Below, in pieces: positions 37,384 through 47,102 of a stretch of 64,000 nt of DNA. The notes beneath the pieces are model-generated. The model did not search any database, was not told the origin of the DNA, and saw only the letters and a program-made list of their open reading frames with translations. Positions within the stretch are counted from its first letter, which is position 1; every line of letters begins with the position of its first letter. Position numbers and translations under genes: made by a program. This stretch comes from Vogesella fluminis (GTDB taxonomy: Bacteria > Pseudomonadota > Gammaproteobacteria > Burkholderiales > Chromobacteriaceae). Where the stretch lies: positions 1 to 64,000 of the forward strand of contig NZ_BMYP01000004.1 in assembly GCF_014652335.1 (NCBI RefSeq), in the 5' to 3' direction.

Positions 37384-37710
37384 ATGAAAAAGCTGCTCAT
37401 TACTGCCATCACTGTCGTACTGGCCAGTGCCGTTGCCCCGGTTTATGCCGCCCCCGCTGCCGTGCAACAGCAGGACGCCGAGATGATGGCTAAGCGTGAA
37501 GGCGGTGATGCGCCGTACATGGTCGCCCGCCGTGAAGGCGGTGATGCGCCGTACATGGTCGCCCGCCGTGAAGGTGGTGATGCGCCGTACATGGTTGCCC
37601 GCCGTGAAGGTGGTGATGCGCCGTACATGGTTGCCCGCCGTGAAGGTGGTGATGCGCCGTACATGGTCGCCCGCCGTGAGGGCGGTGACGCACCGTACAT
37701 GGTTGTATAA
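37384..37710 (+). CDS. secreted tandem-repeat peptide precursor
   Basis: 108 residues: a Sec signal peptide of about 22 residues ending VYA, a short spacer (APAAVQQQDAEMMA), then six consecutive 12-residue units of the form RREGGDAPYMVA (first unit KREGG, last unit ending VV) running to the stop. Nothing follows the repeats. The units are bounded by dibasic KR or RR, as in precursors that release several copies of one peptide. Nucleotide differences among units two to six are nearly all synonymous, so the peptide sequence appears selected. No family was recognised. The neighbour downstream is an FMN-dependent 2-hydroxy-acid oxidase. Function unknown. Confidence 0.8.
   Translation: MKKLLITAITVVLASAVAPVYAAPAAVQQQDAEMMAKREGGDAPYMVARREGGDAPYMVARREGGDAPYMVARREGGDAPYMVARREGGDAPYMVARREGGDAPYMVV
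37492..37707 (+). repeat. six tandem 36-base units
   Basis: Six in-frame 36-base repeats with no spacers. They differ by a few third-position changes (GGC/GGT, GAA/GAG, GAT/GAC, GCG/GCA, GTC/GTT). The lack of spacers and the open frame exclude a CRISPR array. Confidence 0.95.
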
Positions 37711-37725
37711 GTTGTAGCGTGAGAA

Positions 37726-37752
37726 GCCCCGGTTGCCTGCTGTAACCGGGGC
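37726..37752 (+). terminator. hairpin after the repeat-peptide gene
   Basis: GCCCCGGTT pairs with AACCGGGGC around a 9-base loop; the following T-run is weak. Confidence 0.65.
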
Positions 37753-37885
37753 CGGGTTTCTGTTATCTGTGGCATTGTGTCTTTGCTCCGGGCAGGGTGG
37801 TTGGTGTGCCCACTGTTCCTGATGTTGTAGTTGCCCGCAATTCCCGAGTTGGCTATGGTGCGGTTTTCATTTTGCCGCGTCCGCC

Positions 37886-38989
37886 ATGACCGCCCAGTTG
37901 CTTCCCCTTGATCACATCCCCGCCGATCTGGTTTCCACTGCCGATTACCAGCGTTACGCCGCGCACCACATGAGCGCCAATGCCCGCGCCTATGTCGACA
38001 GCGCTGCCGCGGATGAGCTGAGCCATGCGGCCAACCTTGCCGCCTTCGCGCGCCGGCAGCTGCAGACGCAGGTGCTGGCCGATGTCCGCGGCGGCCATTG
38101 TCGCAGCGAGCTGTTCGGGCTGTCGCTCAGCCATCCGCTGCTGCTGGCGCCGGTGGCGTACCAGAAACTGGTGCATGCCGACGGCGAGCGCGCCGCCGCC
38201 TATGCCGCCACTGCCATGGGCAGCAGCATGCTGGTCAGCACCCTGGCCAGCACGCCGCTGGAGGAGGTCGCCGCCGCGGCGCAGGGGCCGTTGTGGTTCC
38301 AGCTGTACTGGCAGCATGATCGCGCGGTGGTTGCCAGGCTGGTGCAGCGTGCCGAGGCCGCCGGTTATCGCGCAATCGTGCTGACGGTGGATGCACCGCT
38401 GGCCGGGGTGCGCAATGCCGAGGCCCGTGCCGGCTTCCAGCTGCCGCCGCAGGTGCAGGCTGTCAATCTGGCAGGCATGGCGCCGTACCAGCCCGCGTTG
38501 GCGGCGGGGCAGAGCATGGTGTTCGACGGGCTGATGGCGGTGGCGCCTGGCTGGGCGGATATCGACTGGCTGCGGCAGCAGACGCGCTTGCCGCTGCTGC
38601 TGAAAGGGGTGCTGGCGCCGCGCGATGCACGGCGTGCCGTGCAGCAGGGGGTGGATGGCCTGATCGTGTCCAACCATGGCGGGCGGGTGCTGGACTCGGT
38701 GCCGGCCAGTCTCGACGCGCTGCCGCGTATCGTGGCGGCGGTGGACGGTGCGCTGCCCTTGTTGCTGGACGGCGGCATCCGCCGCGGCAGCGACATCCTG
38801 AAGGCGCTGGCGCTGGGCGCCTCGGCGGTGCTGATCGGCCGGCCCTATCTCCATGCGCTGGCGACCGCCGGCGCGCTGGGGGTGGCGCACCTGCTGCGCA
38901 CGCTGCAGGAGGAGCTGGAGGTGGCGATGGCGCTGACCGGCTGCCGCACGCTGGCCGATATCTCGCCGGAGGTGCTGTGGCCCGAGTGA
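37886..38989 (+). CDS. FMN-dependent alpha-hydroxy-acid oxidase/dehydrogenase
   Basis: Family of L-lactate dehydrogenase LldD, lactate oxidase and glycolate oxidase; 367 residues. FMN and substrate patterns seen: LAPVAYQKLVH, WFQLYW, VLTVDAP, LLLKGVL (Lys), SNHGGR with the catalytic His, and the phosphate-binding DGGIRRGSDILKAL with GRPYL. It lacks the membrane-anchoring insert of LldD, so a soluble enzyme is likely. Substrate unknown: L-lactate is the default. The same family includes MftD, which acts on a peptide product, so the adjacent repeat-peptide gene is worth noting, though nothing ties the two beyond position. Confidence 0.82.
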   Translation: MTAQLLPLDHIPADLVSTADYQRYAAHHMSANARAYVDSAAADELSHAANLAAFARRQLQTQVLADVRGGHCRSELFGLSLSHPLLLAPVAYQKLVHADGERAAAYAATAMGSSMLVSTLASTPLEEVAAAAQGPLWFQLYWQHDRAVVARLVQRAEAAGYRAIVLTVDAPLAGVRNAEARAGFQLPPQVQAVNLAGMAPYQPALAAGQSMVFDGLMAVAPGWADIDWLRQQTRLPLLLKGVLAPRDARRAVQQGVDGLIVSNHGGRVLDSVPASLDALPRIVAAVDGALPLLLDGGIRRGSDILKALALGASAVLIGRPYLHALATAGALGVAHLLRTLQEELEVAMALTGCRTLADISPEVLWPE

Positions 38990-39008
38990 GTGCTCGGTGC
39001 CGGCAGCG

Positions 39009-39030
39009 TTGCGGCCAACGTTGGCCGCAA
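39009..39030. repeat. 22-base perfect palindrome of two fused motif copies
   Basis: TTGCGGCCAAC is followed by its exact complement GTTGGCCGCAA. It lies 19 bases past the oxidase stop and can form a hairpin there. Confidence 0.88.
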
Positions 39031-39053
39031 CCATGAATCACATCAAAACAAAG

Positions 39054-39077
39054 CGGCCCGCAATCGCGGGCCGTTTT
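39054..39077. terminator. bidirectional terminator
   Basis: CGGCCCGC pairs with GCGGGCCG around AATC, with TTTT after it and A's before it. It lies between the oxidase gene and the convergent ybaY-like gene. Confidence 0.8.
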
Positions 39078-39122
39078 GCCTGGCGCTTATTGACGATCGC
39101 GCGAGCTCACGCGAGACAGCGC

Positions 39123-39539
39123 TTAAGCGGAGATCATCTGCAGGGTGATGCCCGGTGCCGCCGTCGCACCATCCAGTACCGGGTAGGGGCGGGCGCTGTG
39201 CATGCGCAGCTCGCCGTCGATGAACAGGCGCACATCCACGGCGTAGCGCTGGCCGGCCTGGATGGCCTGCGGGTCGTAGCACAGCGAGAAGGTCGCCGGG
39301 AAGGCGATCTTCTCCAGTGATTGCTCGGCGATCACTGCCGCGGCATCCGTGCCGTCGCCCAGCGCCAGCAGGCGTACGCGCAGCAGGGTCTTGTCCTGCG
39401 GCCATAGCAGTTTCTCGCGGTATGACACCGTGCCGCTGAGATAGGCCAGGGTTGGCCGCAGCGGAGTGGCACAGGCAACCAGCAGGCCGGCCGACAGTGC
39501 CAGTAGCAGCTGGCGGCGGGGCAGGGGGGTGTGCATCAT
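39123..39539 (-). CDS. YbaY-family lipoprotein
   Basis: 138-residue lipoprotein with lipobox LLVAC followed by one YbaY domain, recognisable from LSGTVSYREKLLWP, VRLLAL, VIAEQSLE and the Asp/Tyr block CYDPQAI. Function of the family is unclear. The start codon overlaps the fixH stop as ATGA, so it belongs to the fixH/ccoG unit. A motif copy at 39448-39460 is read as LRPTL. Confidence 0.8.
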   Translation of the reverse strand: MMHTPLPRRQLLLALSAGLLVACATPLRPTLAYLSGTVSYREKLLWPQDKTLLRVRLLALGDGTDAAAVIAEQSLEKIAFPATFSLCYDPQAIQAGQRYAVDVRLFIDGELRMHSARPYPVLDGATAAPGITLQMISA

Positions 39540-40063
39540 GGGTTTTGCTCCGTAGCAGTCTTGCCGAGGGTGATCATGGTGCCTTCTGCCGGTAGCCATT
39601 CGCTCTGTACCCGCCAGCGGCCCTGTGTATCTTGCAGCCGCACATACCAGTGATTGGTCTGGTCCGGTTTCATTACGCCCTGATACAGTTTGTCGCCGAT
39701 GCGCTGCAGCACGATGCGCTGGTCGCCCTGCTGCCGGGTCGGGTGCAGCAGCAGCAGTTCCGGGGTGCCGGGCAGTGGCTTGCTGCTGGTGTCGACCACA
39801 CGCACGCTGCGCATGTCGTCGCTGAACATCACCTGGGCACCGATGCCCAACGACCGCGCAGCCAGGTCGCGCTTCAGTTCCAGGTTGATGTCCTTGCCTT
39901 GCCTGTAGTAGTCGTCGTTGACCATGTCGTCGGCGCCGCGCACGATGATGCCGAAAGTGACAAAGCCGGCAATCACCACCAGCAGCGGCCCCGACATCAG
40001 GAGCCAGAACCAGCGCTCCTTGTACCAGGGGCGGCCGGTGTCCATCTGTTTCTGCATTGTCAT
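39536..40063 (-). CDS. fixH: FixH-family cbb3 oxidase assembly protein
   Basis: 175-residue protein with one membrane helix near the N-terminus (WFWLLMSGPLLVVIAGF), the conserved DDYYRQGKDIN and an outer-face domain ending in a WYVRLQD-type strand. FixH proteins assist maturation of cbb3 oxidase, probably in copper or subunit assembly. It overlaps both neighbours by a few bases. Confidence 0.88.
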   Translation of the reverse strand: MTMQKQMDTGRPWYKERWFWLLMSGPLLVVIAGFVTFGIIVRGADDMVNDDYYRQGKDINLELKRDLAARSLGIGAQVMFSDDMRSVRVVDTSSKPLPGTPELLLLHPTRQQGDQRIVLQRIGDKLYQGVMKPDQTNHWYVRLQDTQGRWRVQSEWLPAEGTMITLGKTATEQNP

Positions 40064-41484
40064 TCCCCGATAAAACTCGATTTTTCTTCGATGGCAGAGC
40101 CGTCCGTCAGCGACTCGACCCGGAAGTAAATCTTGTGACTGCCCTTGGTCGCGTATTGCGGATCGGCCTGTACCCGCACGTCGATCTGTTCGTTCTCGGT
40201 GGCTTTGATCATGATCTCCTTGCGATCGACCACCAGTTTCAGGTCCGGCAGGCCTTCGACCGTAATGCGGAAGCGTTGTTCCTCTTCCGCGGTATTGATG
40301 ATGCGTACGCTGTAGTTGTTCTCCAGCCAGCCGTCATCGGTCTCGCGTACCAACGAGGCGCGATCCTTCAGGATGTCGACCTTGAACGGCTTGCGCATGA
40401 GCAGTGATGTGACGGCGGCGCCAAAAATGATGGACAGCAGCAGCAGGTATAGCACCACGCGCGGCCGCTTCAGCCGTGACCAGAATTCACTTTCCGGGTA
40501 CTTGCCTTCCAGTGCCGCCTCGGTGGTGTAGCGGATCAGGCCTTTCGGGCTGCCGACCTTGACCATCACCTCGTCACAGGCGTCGATACAGGCGGCACAG
40601 CCGATGCACTCGTACTGCAGGCCGTTGCGGATGTCGATGCCGACCGGGCACACCTGCACGCAGATGCCGCAGTTGATGCAGTCGCCGAGATTGGCATTGT
40701 CCTGGCCCTTCCTGCGCGCGCCGCGCGGTTCGCCGCGCTTTTCGTCGTAGGAGATGATCAGCGTGTCTTCGTCGAACATCGCGCTTTGGAAGCGGGCGTA
40801 CGGACACATGTATTTGCACACCTGCTCGCGCAGGTGGCCGGCCAGCAGATAGGTGAAGCCGGCGTAGAAGAACATCCAGAAAAGTTCCCACGGGCCGTAG
40901 TCGAAGTCCGGCAGCGCGGCAAGCAGATCCGGCATCGGTGTGAAGTAGCCGACCAGGGTGAAACCGGTCAGCAACGAGAACACGATCATCAGCCCCTGGC
41001 TGGTGGCACGCAGGCGCAACTTGCGCAGGCCCCATGGTTCCTTGTCGAGCTTGAGGCGCTTGTTGCGGTCGCCTTCTACCAGTTGTTCGATCCAGATCAT
41101 GATCTCGGTGTAGACGGTTTGCGGACAGGAGTAGCCGCACCATAGCCGGCCGGCGATCGCGGTCCAGGCGAACAGCGCAAAGGCGCTGCATATCAGCAGT
41201 GCGGCGAGGTAAACGAAGTCCTGTGGCCAGATGGTGAGGCCGAACAGGTAAAACTTGCGGCCAACCAGGTCGAACAGTACGGCCTGGCGCCCGTTCCACT
41301 GCAGCCAGGGCAGTCCGAAATAGACCAGTTGGGTCGCGACCACGAACAGGATGCGCCAGTTGTTGAACAGGCCGCTGACGCTACGCGGGTGGATTTTTTT
41401 CTGTGCCTCGTACAGCGACACGGTCTGCATTTCCGGCTTGGCGGGTTCGATCTTGACCGGGATGTCTTTCAGCTTTTGGTTCAT
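40060..41484 (-). CDS. ccoG: cbb3 oxidase copper-maturation ferredoxin protein
   Basis: Membrane protein of 474 residues with about five helices, a CGYSCPQTVYTE motif of the CcoG/RdxA family, two 4Fe-4S clusters (CINCGICVQVCPVGI and CIGCAACIDACDEV) and a C-terminal immunoglobulin-like domain. CcoG reduces copper for insertion into cbb3 oxidase. The start MNQKLKDIPVK was chosen; a longer frame upstream is not conserved-looking. A motif copy at 41255 is read as VGRK. Confidence 0.93.
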   Translation of the reverse strand: MNQKLKDIPVKIEPAKPEMQTVSLYEAQKKIHPRSVSGLFNNWRILFVVATQLVYFGLPWLQWNGRQAVLFDLVGRKFYLFGLTIWPQDFVYLAALLICSAFALFAWTAIAGRLWCGYSCPQTVYTEIMIWIEQLVEGDRNKRLKLDKEPWGLRKLRLRATSQGLMIVFSLLTGFTLVGYFTPMPDLLAALPDFDYGPWELFWMFFYAGFTYLLAGHLREQVCKYMCPYARFQSAMFDEDTLIISYDEKRGEPRGARRKGQDNANLGDCINCGICVQVCPVGIDIRNGLQYECIGCAACIDACDEVMVKVGSPKGLIRYTTEAALEGKYPESEFWSRLKRPRVVLYLLLLSIIFGAAVTSLLMRKPFKVDILKDRASLVRETDDGWLENNYSVRIINTAEEEQRFRITVEGLPDLKLVVDRKEIMIKATENEQIDVRVQADPQYATKGSHKIYFRVESLTDGSAIEEKSSFIGE

Positions 41485-41593
41485 GCTGCGGTTCCTGGCG
41501 GGACATTTCGCAAAATGCACAGGGCTGATGCACTGTGCGAACAGTCCTGAATGGCAATTTATTTTACCAACAAGTAGATTGTGTACCATAAAA

Positions 41594-41621
41594 GATACTG
41601 CCCGCTGATGCGGGCAGTATC
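41594..41621 (-). terminator. ccoNOQP terminator
   Basis: GATACTGCCCGC and GCGGGCAGTATC form a perfect 12-bp stem around TGAT, followed leftward by TTTT. It separates ccoP from ccoG. Confidence 0.9.
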
Positions 41622-41633
41622 GGGCAGCATCAA

Positions 41634-42548
41634 TTACTCTGCACTGGCTTTATTGGAGAGGCTCCAGACATAGGACGTCAGCAGGTGAACCTTGCCGTCA
41701 CCGAGAAAGTCTTTCCAGGCCGGCATCTGGTTGTTGCGGCCGTTGGTGATCGTTTCGATGATGGCCTTCTCGGTGCCGCCATACAGCCACACGTTGTCGG
41801 TCAGGTTCGGTGCGCCCAGCGCCTGGTTGCCCTTGCCGTCGGCACCGTGGCAGGCAGAACAAACCGCGGTAAAGGTTTCCTTGCCGCGTGCGGCACGGTC
41901 GGCATCGTGCTTCTTGCCGGACAGCGACATCGCGTAGTTGGCGGCATCCTTGACCTTTTCTTCACCGAAGGCCGCGCCGAAGGCCGGCATCTGGCCGTGG
42001 CGGCCATTATCCAGTGTGGTCTTGATGATTTCCGGCGTGCCGCCGTACAGCCAGTCGTTGTCGGTCAGGTTAGGGAAGCCCTTGGCGCCGCGTGCGTCGG
42101 AGCCGTGGCACTGTACACAGTAGGTCTGGAACAGGCGCTTGCCCATGGCCTGTGCCTCCGGGTTGGTCGCCACGGTTTTCACGTCCATTTTCATGAACTT
42201 GTCGTACAGCGGCTGATACTTGGCTTCCGCCTGGGCTTTTTCTTCCTTGTACTGGCCAACGGAGGTCCAGCCGCGGATACCTTGCCAGGAGCCCAGACCG
42301 GGATACAGCACCAGATAGACGGCGCCGAATACCAGGGTGATGTAAAACAGGAGCATCCACCAGCGCGGCAGCGGATTGTTGTACTCCTCGAGGTCGTCAT
42401 CCCAGACGTGCCCCATGGTTTTTACTTCTTCCCCTTTTTGTACCGTGGTCTTCGACTGGCTAAGCAGCAGATACGTCAGACCGACGATACCTACGATCAC
42501 GATCACCGTGATGTAGACACTCCAGAAATCACTCACGAAATCACTCAT
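41634..42548 (-). CDS. ccoP: cbb3 oxidase diheme subunit CcoP
   Basis: 304-residue c-type cytochrome: two N-terminal helices, the second preceded by the HVWDDDLEEYNNPLPRWW block, then two heme c sites CVQCH and CSACH with distal Met in QMPAF and QMPAW. Delivers electrons to CcoO. It overlaps ccoQ by four bases. Confidence 0.97.
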   Translation of the reverse strand: MSDFVSDFWSVYITVIVIVGIVGLTYLLLSQSKTTVQKGEEVKTMGHVWDDDLEEYNNPLPRWWMLLFYITLVFGAVYLVLYPGLGSWQGIRGWTSVGQYKEEKAQAEAKYQPLYDKFMKMDVKTVATNPEAQAMGKRLFQTYCVQCHGSDARGAKGFPNLTDNDWLYGGTPEIIKTTLDNGRHGQMPAFGAAFGEEKVKDAANYAMSLSGKKHDADRAARGKETFTAVCSACHGADGKGNQALGAPNLTDNVWLYGGTEKAIIETITNGRNNQMPAWKDFLGDGKVHLLTSYVWSLSNKASAE

Positions 42549-42730
42549 TTCTTCGCTCCGTTGACGGCGTCGATCCCTTGCTGCTCTTCCTCGTCGCCAT
42601 TGAAGACAAGGTTGGCCGCATCGTCATAACGCCTCTGCGATTTTTTTTCGAAGGCACCGATCAGGATCACGATAAAGGCTACAAAGCAGAATACCGTGAA
42701 CAGGATGCGGGCCAGATTGGTCAGGTCCAT
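42545..42730 (-). CDS. ccoQ: cbb3 oxidase small subunit CcoQ
   Basis: 61-residue single-helix subunit that stabilises the complex in other bacteria. A motif copy at 42608-42620 is translated as AANL in its soluble tail. Position between ccoO and ccoP is the standard one. Confidence 0.93.
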   Translation of the reverse strand: MDLTNLARILFTVFCFVAFIVILIGAFEKKSQRRYDDAANLVFNGDEEEQQGIDAVNGAKK

Positions 42731-42733
42731 GAC

Positions 42734-43348
42734 TTAGCGCGCGTTCTTCAGTGCAAGGCCCAGGCCTTGCATGTAGGCGATGAGTGCATCCATCTCGGAC
42801 TTGCCTTCAACCATGGCCTGGGCTTCGACAATTTCCTTGTCGCTGTACGGCACACCCACCTTGCGCAGCGCGGTCATCTTGGCGGCGACACCCTCGGCAT
42901 CGGCCAGGTTGCGCGCCAGCCACGGGAAGGCCGGCATGTTGGATTCCGGTACCACGTCGCGCGGGTTGATCAGGTGCACGCGGTGCCATTCGTCGGAGTA
43001 GCGGCCACCGACACGGGCCAGATCCGGGCCGGTGCGCTTGGAGCCCCACTGGAACGGATGGTCGTACACGGATTCACCGGCTACCGAGTAGTGGCCGTAG
43101 CGCTCGGTTTCGGCGCGGAATGGACGGATCATCTGCGAGTGACAGCCGTAGCAGCCTTCGCGGATATAGATATCGCGGCCGGTCAGCTGCAGCGCGTTGT
43201 ACGGCTTGACGCCGGCGATCGGCTGGGTGGTTGATTTCTGGAACATCAGCGGCACGATCTCGACCAGTGCGGCGATGCTGATCACCAGCAGGGTCAGCAC
43301 GATCAGGTAGGCGACGTTTTCTTCAATCAGTTTCTGGATTTTTTCCAT
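42734..43348 (-). CDS. ccoO: cbb3 oxidase monoheme subunit CcoO
   Basis: 204-residue subunit with one N-terminal helix and a heme c site CYGCHSQM, followed by the family block RYGHYS and [19 protein letters not shown] (axial Met). Confidence 0.97.
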   Translation of the reverse strand: MEKIQKLIEENVAYLIVLTLLVISIAALVEIVPLMFQKSTTQPIAGVKPYNALQLTGRDIYIREGCYGCHSQMIRPFRAETERYGHYSVAGESVYDHPFQWGSKRTGPDLARVGGRYSDEWHRVHLINPRDVVPESNMPAFPWLARNLADAEGVAAKMTALRKVGVPYSDKEIVEAQAMVEGKSEMDALIAYMQGLGLALKNAR

Positions 43349-43366
43349 GATGGTTCTTTCTGCCCC

Positions 43367-44791
43367 TTAGTGCGCGTGAGCGGCAACGGCCGGGATCCTG
43401 GCATCAACCGGACGACCGGCGGCAACGGTACGGAAGGTGTTGTACGCCATGATCAGCATGCCGGACAGGAACAGCAGGCCACCCAGCAGACGGACGAAGT
43501 GGTACGGATAGGTTGCTTTTACTGCTTCCACGAAGGCGTAGGTCAGGGTGCCGTCCGCGTTCAGCGCACGCCACATCAGGCCTTGCATCACACCGGAGAT
43601 CCACAGTGCGGCGATGTACAGCACCACGCCGACGGTGGCCAGCCAGAAGTGGGCTTCGATCAGCTTGGTGCTGTGCATGCCGTCACGACCGAACAGGCGC
43701 GGGATCAGGTAGTACAGCGAGCCGATGGAGATGAAGGCAACCCAACCCAGGGCACCGGAGTGCACGTGGCCGACAGTCCAGTCGGTGTAGTGCGACAGCG
43801 CGTTGACGGTCTTGATCGACATCATCGGGCCTTCGAAGGTGGACATGCCGTAGAAGGACAGCGATACCACCAGGAACTTCAGTACCGGGTCGGTACGCAG
43901 TTTGTGCCACGCACCGGACAGGGTCATGATGCCGTTGATCATGCCGCCCCAGCTTGGCGCGAACAGGATCATCGAGAATGCCATACCCAGCGACTGGGTC
44001 CAGTCAGGCAGGGCGGTGTAGTGCAGGTGGTGCGGGCCGGCCCACATGTAGGTGAAGATCAGGGCCCAGAAGTGCACCACGGATAGACGATAGGAGTACA
44101 CCGGGCGGCCGGCCTGTTTCGGTACGAAGTAGTACATCATGCCGAGGAAGGCGGCGGTCAGGAAGAAGCCCACCGCGTTGTGGCCGTACCACCATTGCAC
44201 CATGGCATCGACGGCGCCGGCATAGATGGAGTAGGACTTCCACATCGATACCGGGATCGCCAGGCTGTTGACGATGTGCAGCAGGGCGACGGCCAGGATG
44301 AAGGCACCGTAGAACCAGTTGGCCACGTAGATGTGCTTGACCTTGCGCACGGCGATGGTGCCGAAGAACACGATGGCATAGGCGACCCATACCACGGTGA
44401 TCAGCAGGTCGATCGGCCACTCCAGCTCGGCATATTCCTTGCCGGCGGTCAGGCCCAGCGGCAGGGTGATGGCGGCCAGTACGATGACGGTTTGCCAGCC
44501 CCAGAAAGTGAAGGCGGCCAGTTTGTCCGAGATCAGGCGGACGTTACAGGTGCGCTGCACCACGTAGTAGGACGTGGCGAACAGGGCGCAGCCGCCGAAG
44601 GCAAAGATCACGGCGTTGGTGTGCAGCGGACGCAGGCGGCCGTAGTGGAACCACGGCCCGAAATTGAGCTCGGGCCACACCAGCTGTGCCGCAATGATCA
44701 CGCCTACCAGCATGCCGACAATGCCCCACACGACGGTCATGATGGCAAACTGCCGCACCACCTTATAGTTATAAGTGGATTGCGTTTCCAT
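43367..44791 (-). CDS. ccoN: cbb3 oxidase catalytic subunit CcoN
   Basis: Heme-copper oxidase subunit I of 474 residues with about twelve helices. Heme and copper ligands are visible: [28 protein letters not shown], and [10 protein letters not shown]. It begins the operon ccoN-ccoO-ccoQ-ccoP, a high-affinity terminal oxidase for low oxygen. A candidate FNR-type site lies upstream. Confidence 0.97.
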   Translation of the reverse strand: METQSTYNYKVVRQFAIMTVVWGIVGMLVGVIIAAQLVWPELNFGPWFHYGRLRPLHTNAVIFAFGGCALFATSYYVVQRTCNVRLISDKLAAFTFWGWQTVIVLAAITLPLGLTAGKEYAELEWPIDLLITVVWVAYAIVFFGTIAVRKVKHIYVANWFYGAFILAVALLHIVNSLAIPVSMWKSYSIYAGAVDAMVQWWYGHNAVGFFLTAAFLGMMYYFVPKQAGRPVYSYRLSVVHFWALIFTYMWAGPHHLHYTALPDWTQSLGMAFSMILFAPSWGGMINGIMTLSGAWHKLRTDPVLKFLVVSLSFYGMSTFEGPMMSIKTVNALSHYTDWTVGHVHSGALGWVAFISIGSLYYLIPRLFGRDGMHSTKLIEAHFWLATVGVVLYIAALWISGVMQGLMWRALNADGTLTYAFVEAVKATYPYHFVRLLGGLLFLSGMLIMAYNTFRTVAAGRPVDARIPAVAAHAH

Positions 44792-45235
44792 TTAAGGTTT
44801 TCTCCAAGGTTGCAAACTAGAACGTAAAACCGTAGCGACTTGAAGGCCGGATATGTAACTCCATGTGAAAATGGAGCCCGGCAAGTCGCAAGGATGATGG
44901 CGGGGCGGGGCAAGACCGGGTGGACCATTGTTCTGGAGTGTGGTGCCGGCATTGTCCGGTCCCGGTAAAGCATCCCGAATTCCCGTATTCGTATATTCAA
45001 TTAGTTATTCTAAATCAAGGCGAGTATTGGTGGCCAGATCGGGACTCCATTGTCCCCGGTTTTTTGCATGGTTTGCCGTGTGTTGCAACCTGGAAAATCC
45101 CTTTTCGGGCATTGTTGATTATATTGTCATTGCCTCTGTCTGTCTTGACTTGGGTCAAGCCGTCACCCGGCCTGCTTTCGGCAGGACATGGTGCTAGAAT
45201 CCCCCACTTTCCCTTCCTCGCTCCGGGTTCGTGTC
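44792..45235. promoter_or_regulatory. divergent control region of ccoN and the M61 peptidase gene
   Basis: 444 bases. For ccoN, TTGATTTAGAATAA read leftward (45005-45018) is a partial match to the FNR box TTGAT-N4-ATCAA. For the peptidase gene, TGCTAGAAT (45192-45200) resembles an extended -10. Between them TTGACTTGGGTCAA (45145-45158) is a symmetric site of the FNR-like type. No gene lies here. Confidence 0.45.
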
Positions 45236-47023
45236 ATGACTGTTGCCGTCCGCTATTGCATTTGTCCGCTTGATCCGCAGGCGCACCTGTTTGAAGTTTC
45301 CCTGACCATTAGACAGCCGGCAGTTGCCGGGCAAGTGCTGCGCCTGCCGGCATGGATTCCCGGCAGCTATATGATCCGCGAGTTCGCGCGCCACATCGTG
45401 GCCATCCGTGCCGAGAGCGGTAAGAAGGCGGTGGCGCTGCAGAAACTGGACAAGCACAGCTGGCAGGCAGCACCGGTCAAGGGCGTGCTGACCGTGCACT
45501 ACACCGTGTACGCCTTCGACCTGTCGGTGCGCGGCGCCTACCTGGACCAGCAGCGCGGCTTCTACAACGGCACCAGCGTGTTCCTGCAGGCCGACGGCTT
45601 CGAGCACGCGCCGTGCGAGGTGGATATCCTGCCGCCGGCGGACAAGGCGCTGGCCAAGTGGCAGGTGGCGACCAGCCTGCCGGCGCTTGACGTCAAGAAA
45701 TCCGGCTTCGGCCGCTACCGTGCGGCCAACTACGACGAGCTGATCGACCACCCGGTGGAGCTGGGCGAGTTCGAGCGCATCACCTTCAAGGCCTGTGGCG
45801 TACCGCACGAGTTCATCGTCTCCGGCCACTGCCAGGCCGACCTGAAAAGGTTGGCCGCAGACAGCAAGCGCATCTGCGAGTGGCAGATCCGTTTCTTTGG
45901 CGAGCCGGCGCCGTTCGAGCGCTATGTGTTCATGCTGTTCGTCGGCGGCGACATCTACGGCGGGCTGGAGCACCGCGCCTCCACCGCGCTGGTGGCCAGC
46001 CGCGACGACCTGCCGGCACCAGGGTTGGCCGCAGGCGAGATCGGCGACGGCTACCTCAAGCTGCTGGGCCTGATCAGCCACGAATACTTCCACAGCTGGA
46101 ACGTCAAGCGCATGAAGCCGGCGGCGTTCACCCCTTATGACCTGAACCGCGAGGGCCACACCACGCTGCTGTGGGCATTCGAGGGCATCACTTCCTATTA
46201 CGACGACCTTACGCTGCTGCGCTGCGGCCTGATCGACGACAAACGCTACCTCGGCCTGCTGGCCAGGACCATCAGCGGCGTGGCGCGTGGCAATGGCCGT
46301 AGCAGGCAGACGCTGGCCGACTCCAGCTTCGACGCGTGGACCAAATACTATCGCCAGGACGAAAACAGCCCCAACAGCATCGTCAGCTACTACACCAAGG
46401 GCGCATTGGCGGCGCTGGCGCTGGACCTGCACATCCGCCGCGAAAGCGGCGGCGCCAAGAGCCTGGACACGGTGATGCGGGCGCTGTGGCGGAAGTGGCT
46501 GGCCGACGGTCAGGGCCTGGCGGAAGACGAGTGGGAGCGTGTGGCCGAAGAGGTGACCGGCCTCAAGCTCGGCCAGTTCTTCGACATGGCGATCCGTTCC
46601 ACCGCCGATTTGCCGCTGGCGGAACTCCTCGCCACGCAGGGGGTTCAGATGCAGATGGTGGCGGCCGACAGTGCCAGCGACAGCGGCAGCGTGGTCGACG
46701 AATTCCGTGCCGCGCCGTTGCGGCCAACCCTGGGGGTGAAAACCGCCGGCGATGCGCTGGGTGTCAAGCTGGTGTCGGTGCTGGATAGCGGTGCGGCGCA
46801 GGCGGCCGGGCTGGCTGGCGGTGATGTCGTCATTGCCGTCAACGGCGTGAAAGTCGCCGATCTGGACAAGGCGCTCGGCCGCTGCCGTATCGGCGATACG
46901 GTGAAAATCCACGCCTTCCGCCGTGATGAACTGAACAGTTACAAGGTAACGCTGGCTGCGATGGCTGCCGATACCTGCCGCCTGCGCCTGCAAGACGGTG
47001 GCGCCGGCTGGCCGATGCATTAA
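45236..47023 (+). CDS. M61-family metallopeptidase with PDZ domain
   Basis: 595-residue zinc aminopeptidase related to glycyl aminopeptidases. The zinc site is HEYFHSWN (HExxH) with the second-helix Glu in [11 protein letters not shown]. The N-terminal part is the M61 beta domain; a PDZ domain near the C-terminus includes [19 protein letters not shown]. No signal peptide. ATG at 45236 was preferred to 45188, which lies at the likely promoter. Three motif copies (45847, 46021, 46718) are read as RLAA, GLAA and LRPTL. Confidence 0.88.
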   Translation: MTVAVRYCICPLDPQAHLFEVSLTIRQPAVAGQVLRLPAWIPGSYMIREFARHIVAIRAESGKKAVALQKLDKHSWQAAPVKGVLTVHYTVYAFDLSVRGAYLDQQRGFYNGTSVFLQADGFEHAPCEVDILPPADKALAKWQVATSLPALDVKKSGFGRYRAANYDELIDHPVELGEFERITFKACGVPHEFIVSGHCQADLKRLAADSKRICEWQIRFFGEPAPFERYVFMLFVGGDIYGGLEHRASTALVASRDDLPAPGLAAGEIGDGYLKLLGLISHEYFHSWNVKRMKPAAFTPYDLNREGHTTLLWAFEGITSYYDDLTLLRCGLIDDKRYLGLLARTISGVARGNGRSRQTLADSSFDAWTKYYRQDENSPNSIVSYYTKGALAALALDLHIRRESGGAKSLDTVMRALWRKWLADGQGLAEDEWERVAEEVTGLKLGQFFDMAIRSTADLPLAELLATQGVQMQMVAADSASDSGSVVDEFRAAPLRPTLGVKTAGDALGVKLVSVLDSGAAQAAGLAGGDVVIAVNGVKVADLDKALGRCRIGDTVKIHAFRRDELNSYKVTLAAMAADTCRLRLQDGGAGWPMH

Positions 47024-47102
47024 CCGGGGACGCTTTCGCGTAAACAATAAGGAGGGCGGGCAGTGCGCTGATCCGTCCCGTACCCTACACAGGAAACACG
47101 GC

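Noticed and set aside
37492-37707. CRISPR-like array
   Set aside because: The 36-base units are contiguous with no spacers and are translated; no cas genes are near.
37443-37775. Antisense repeat frame opposite the repeat-peptide gene
   Set aside because: Any repeat opens frames on both strands. The plus frame has a signal peptide, ribosome site and synonymous variation; the minus frame has none of these.
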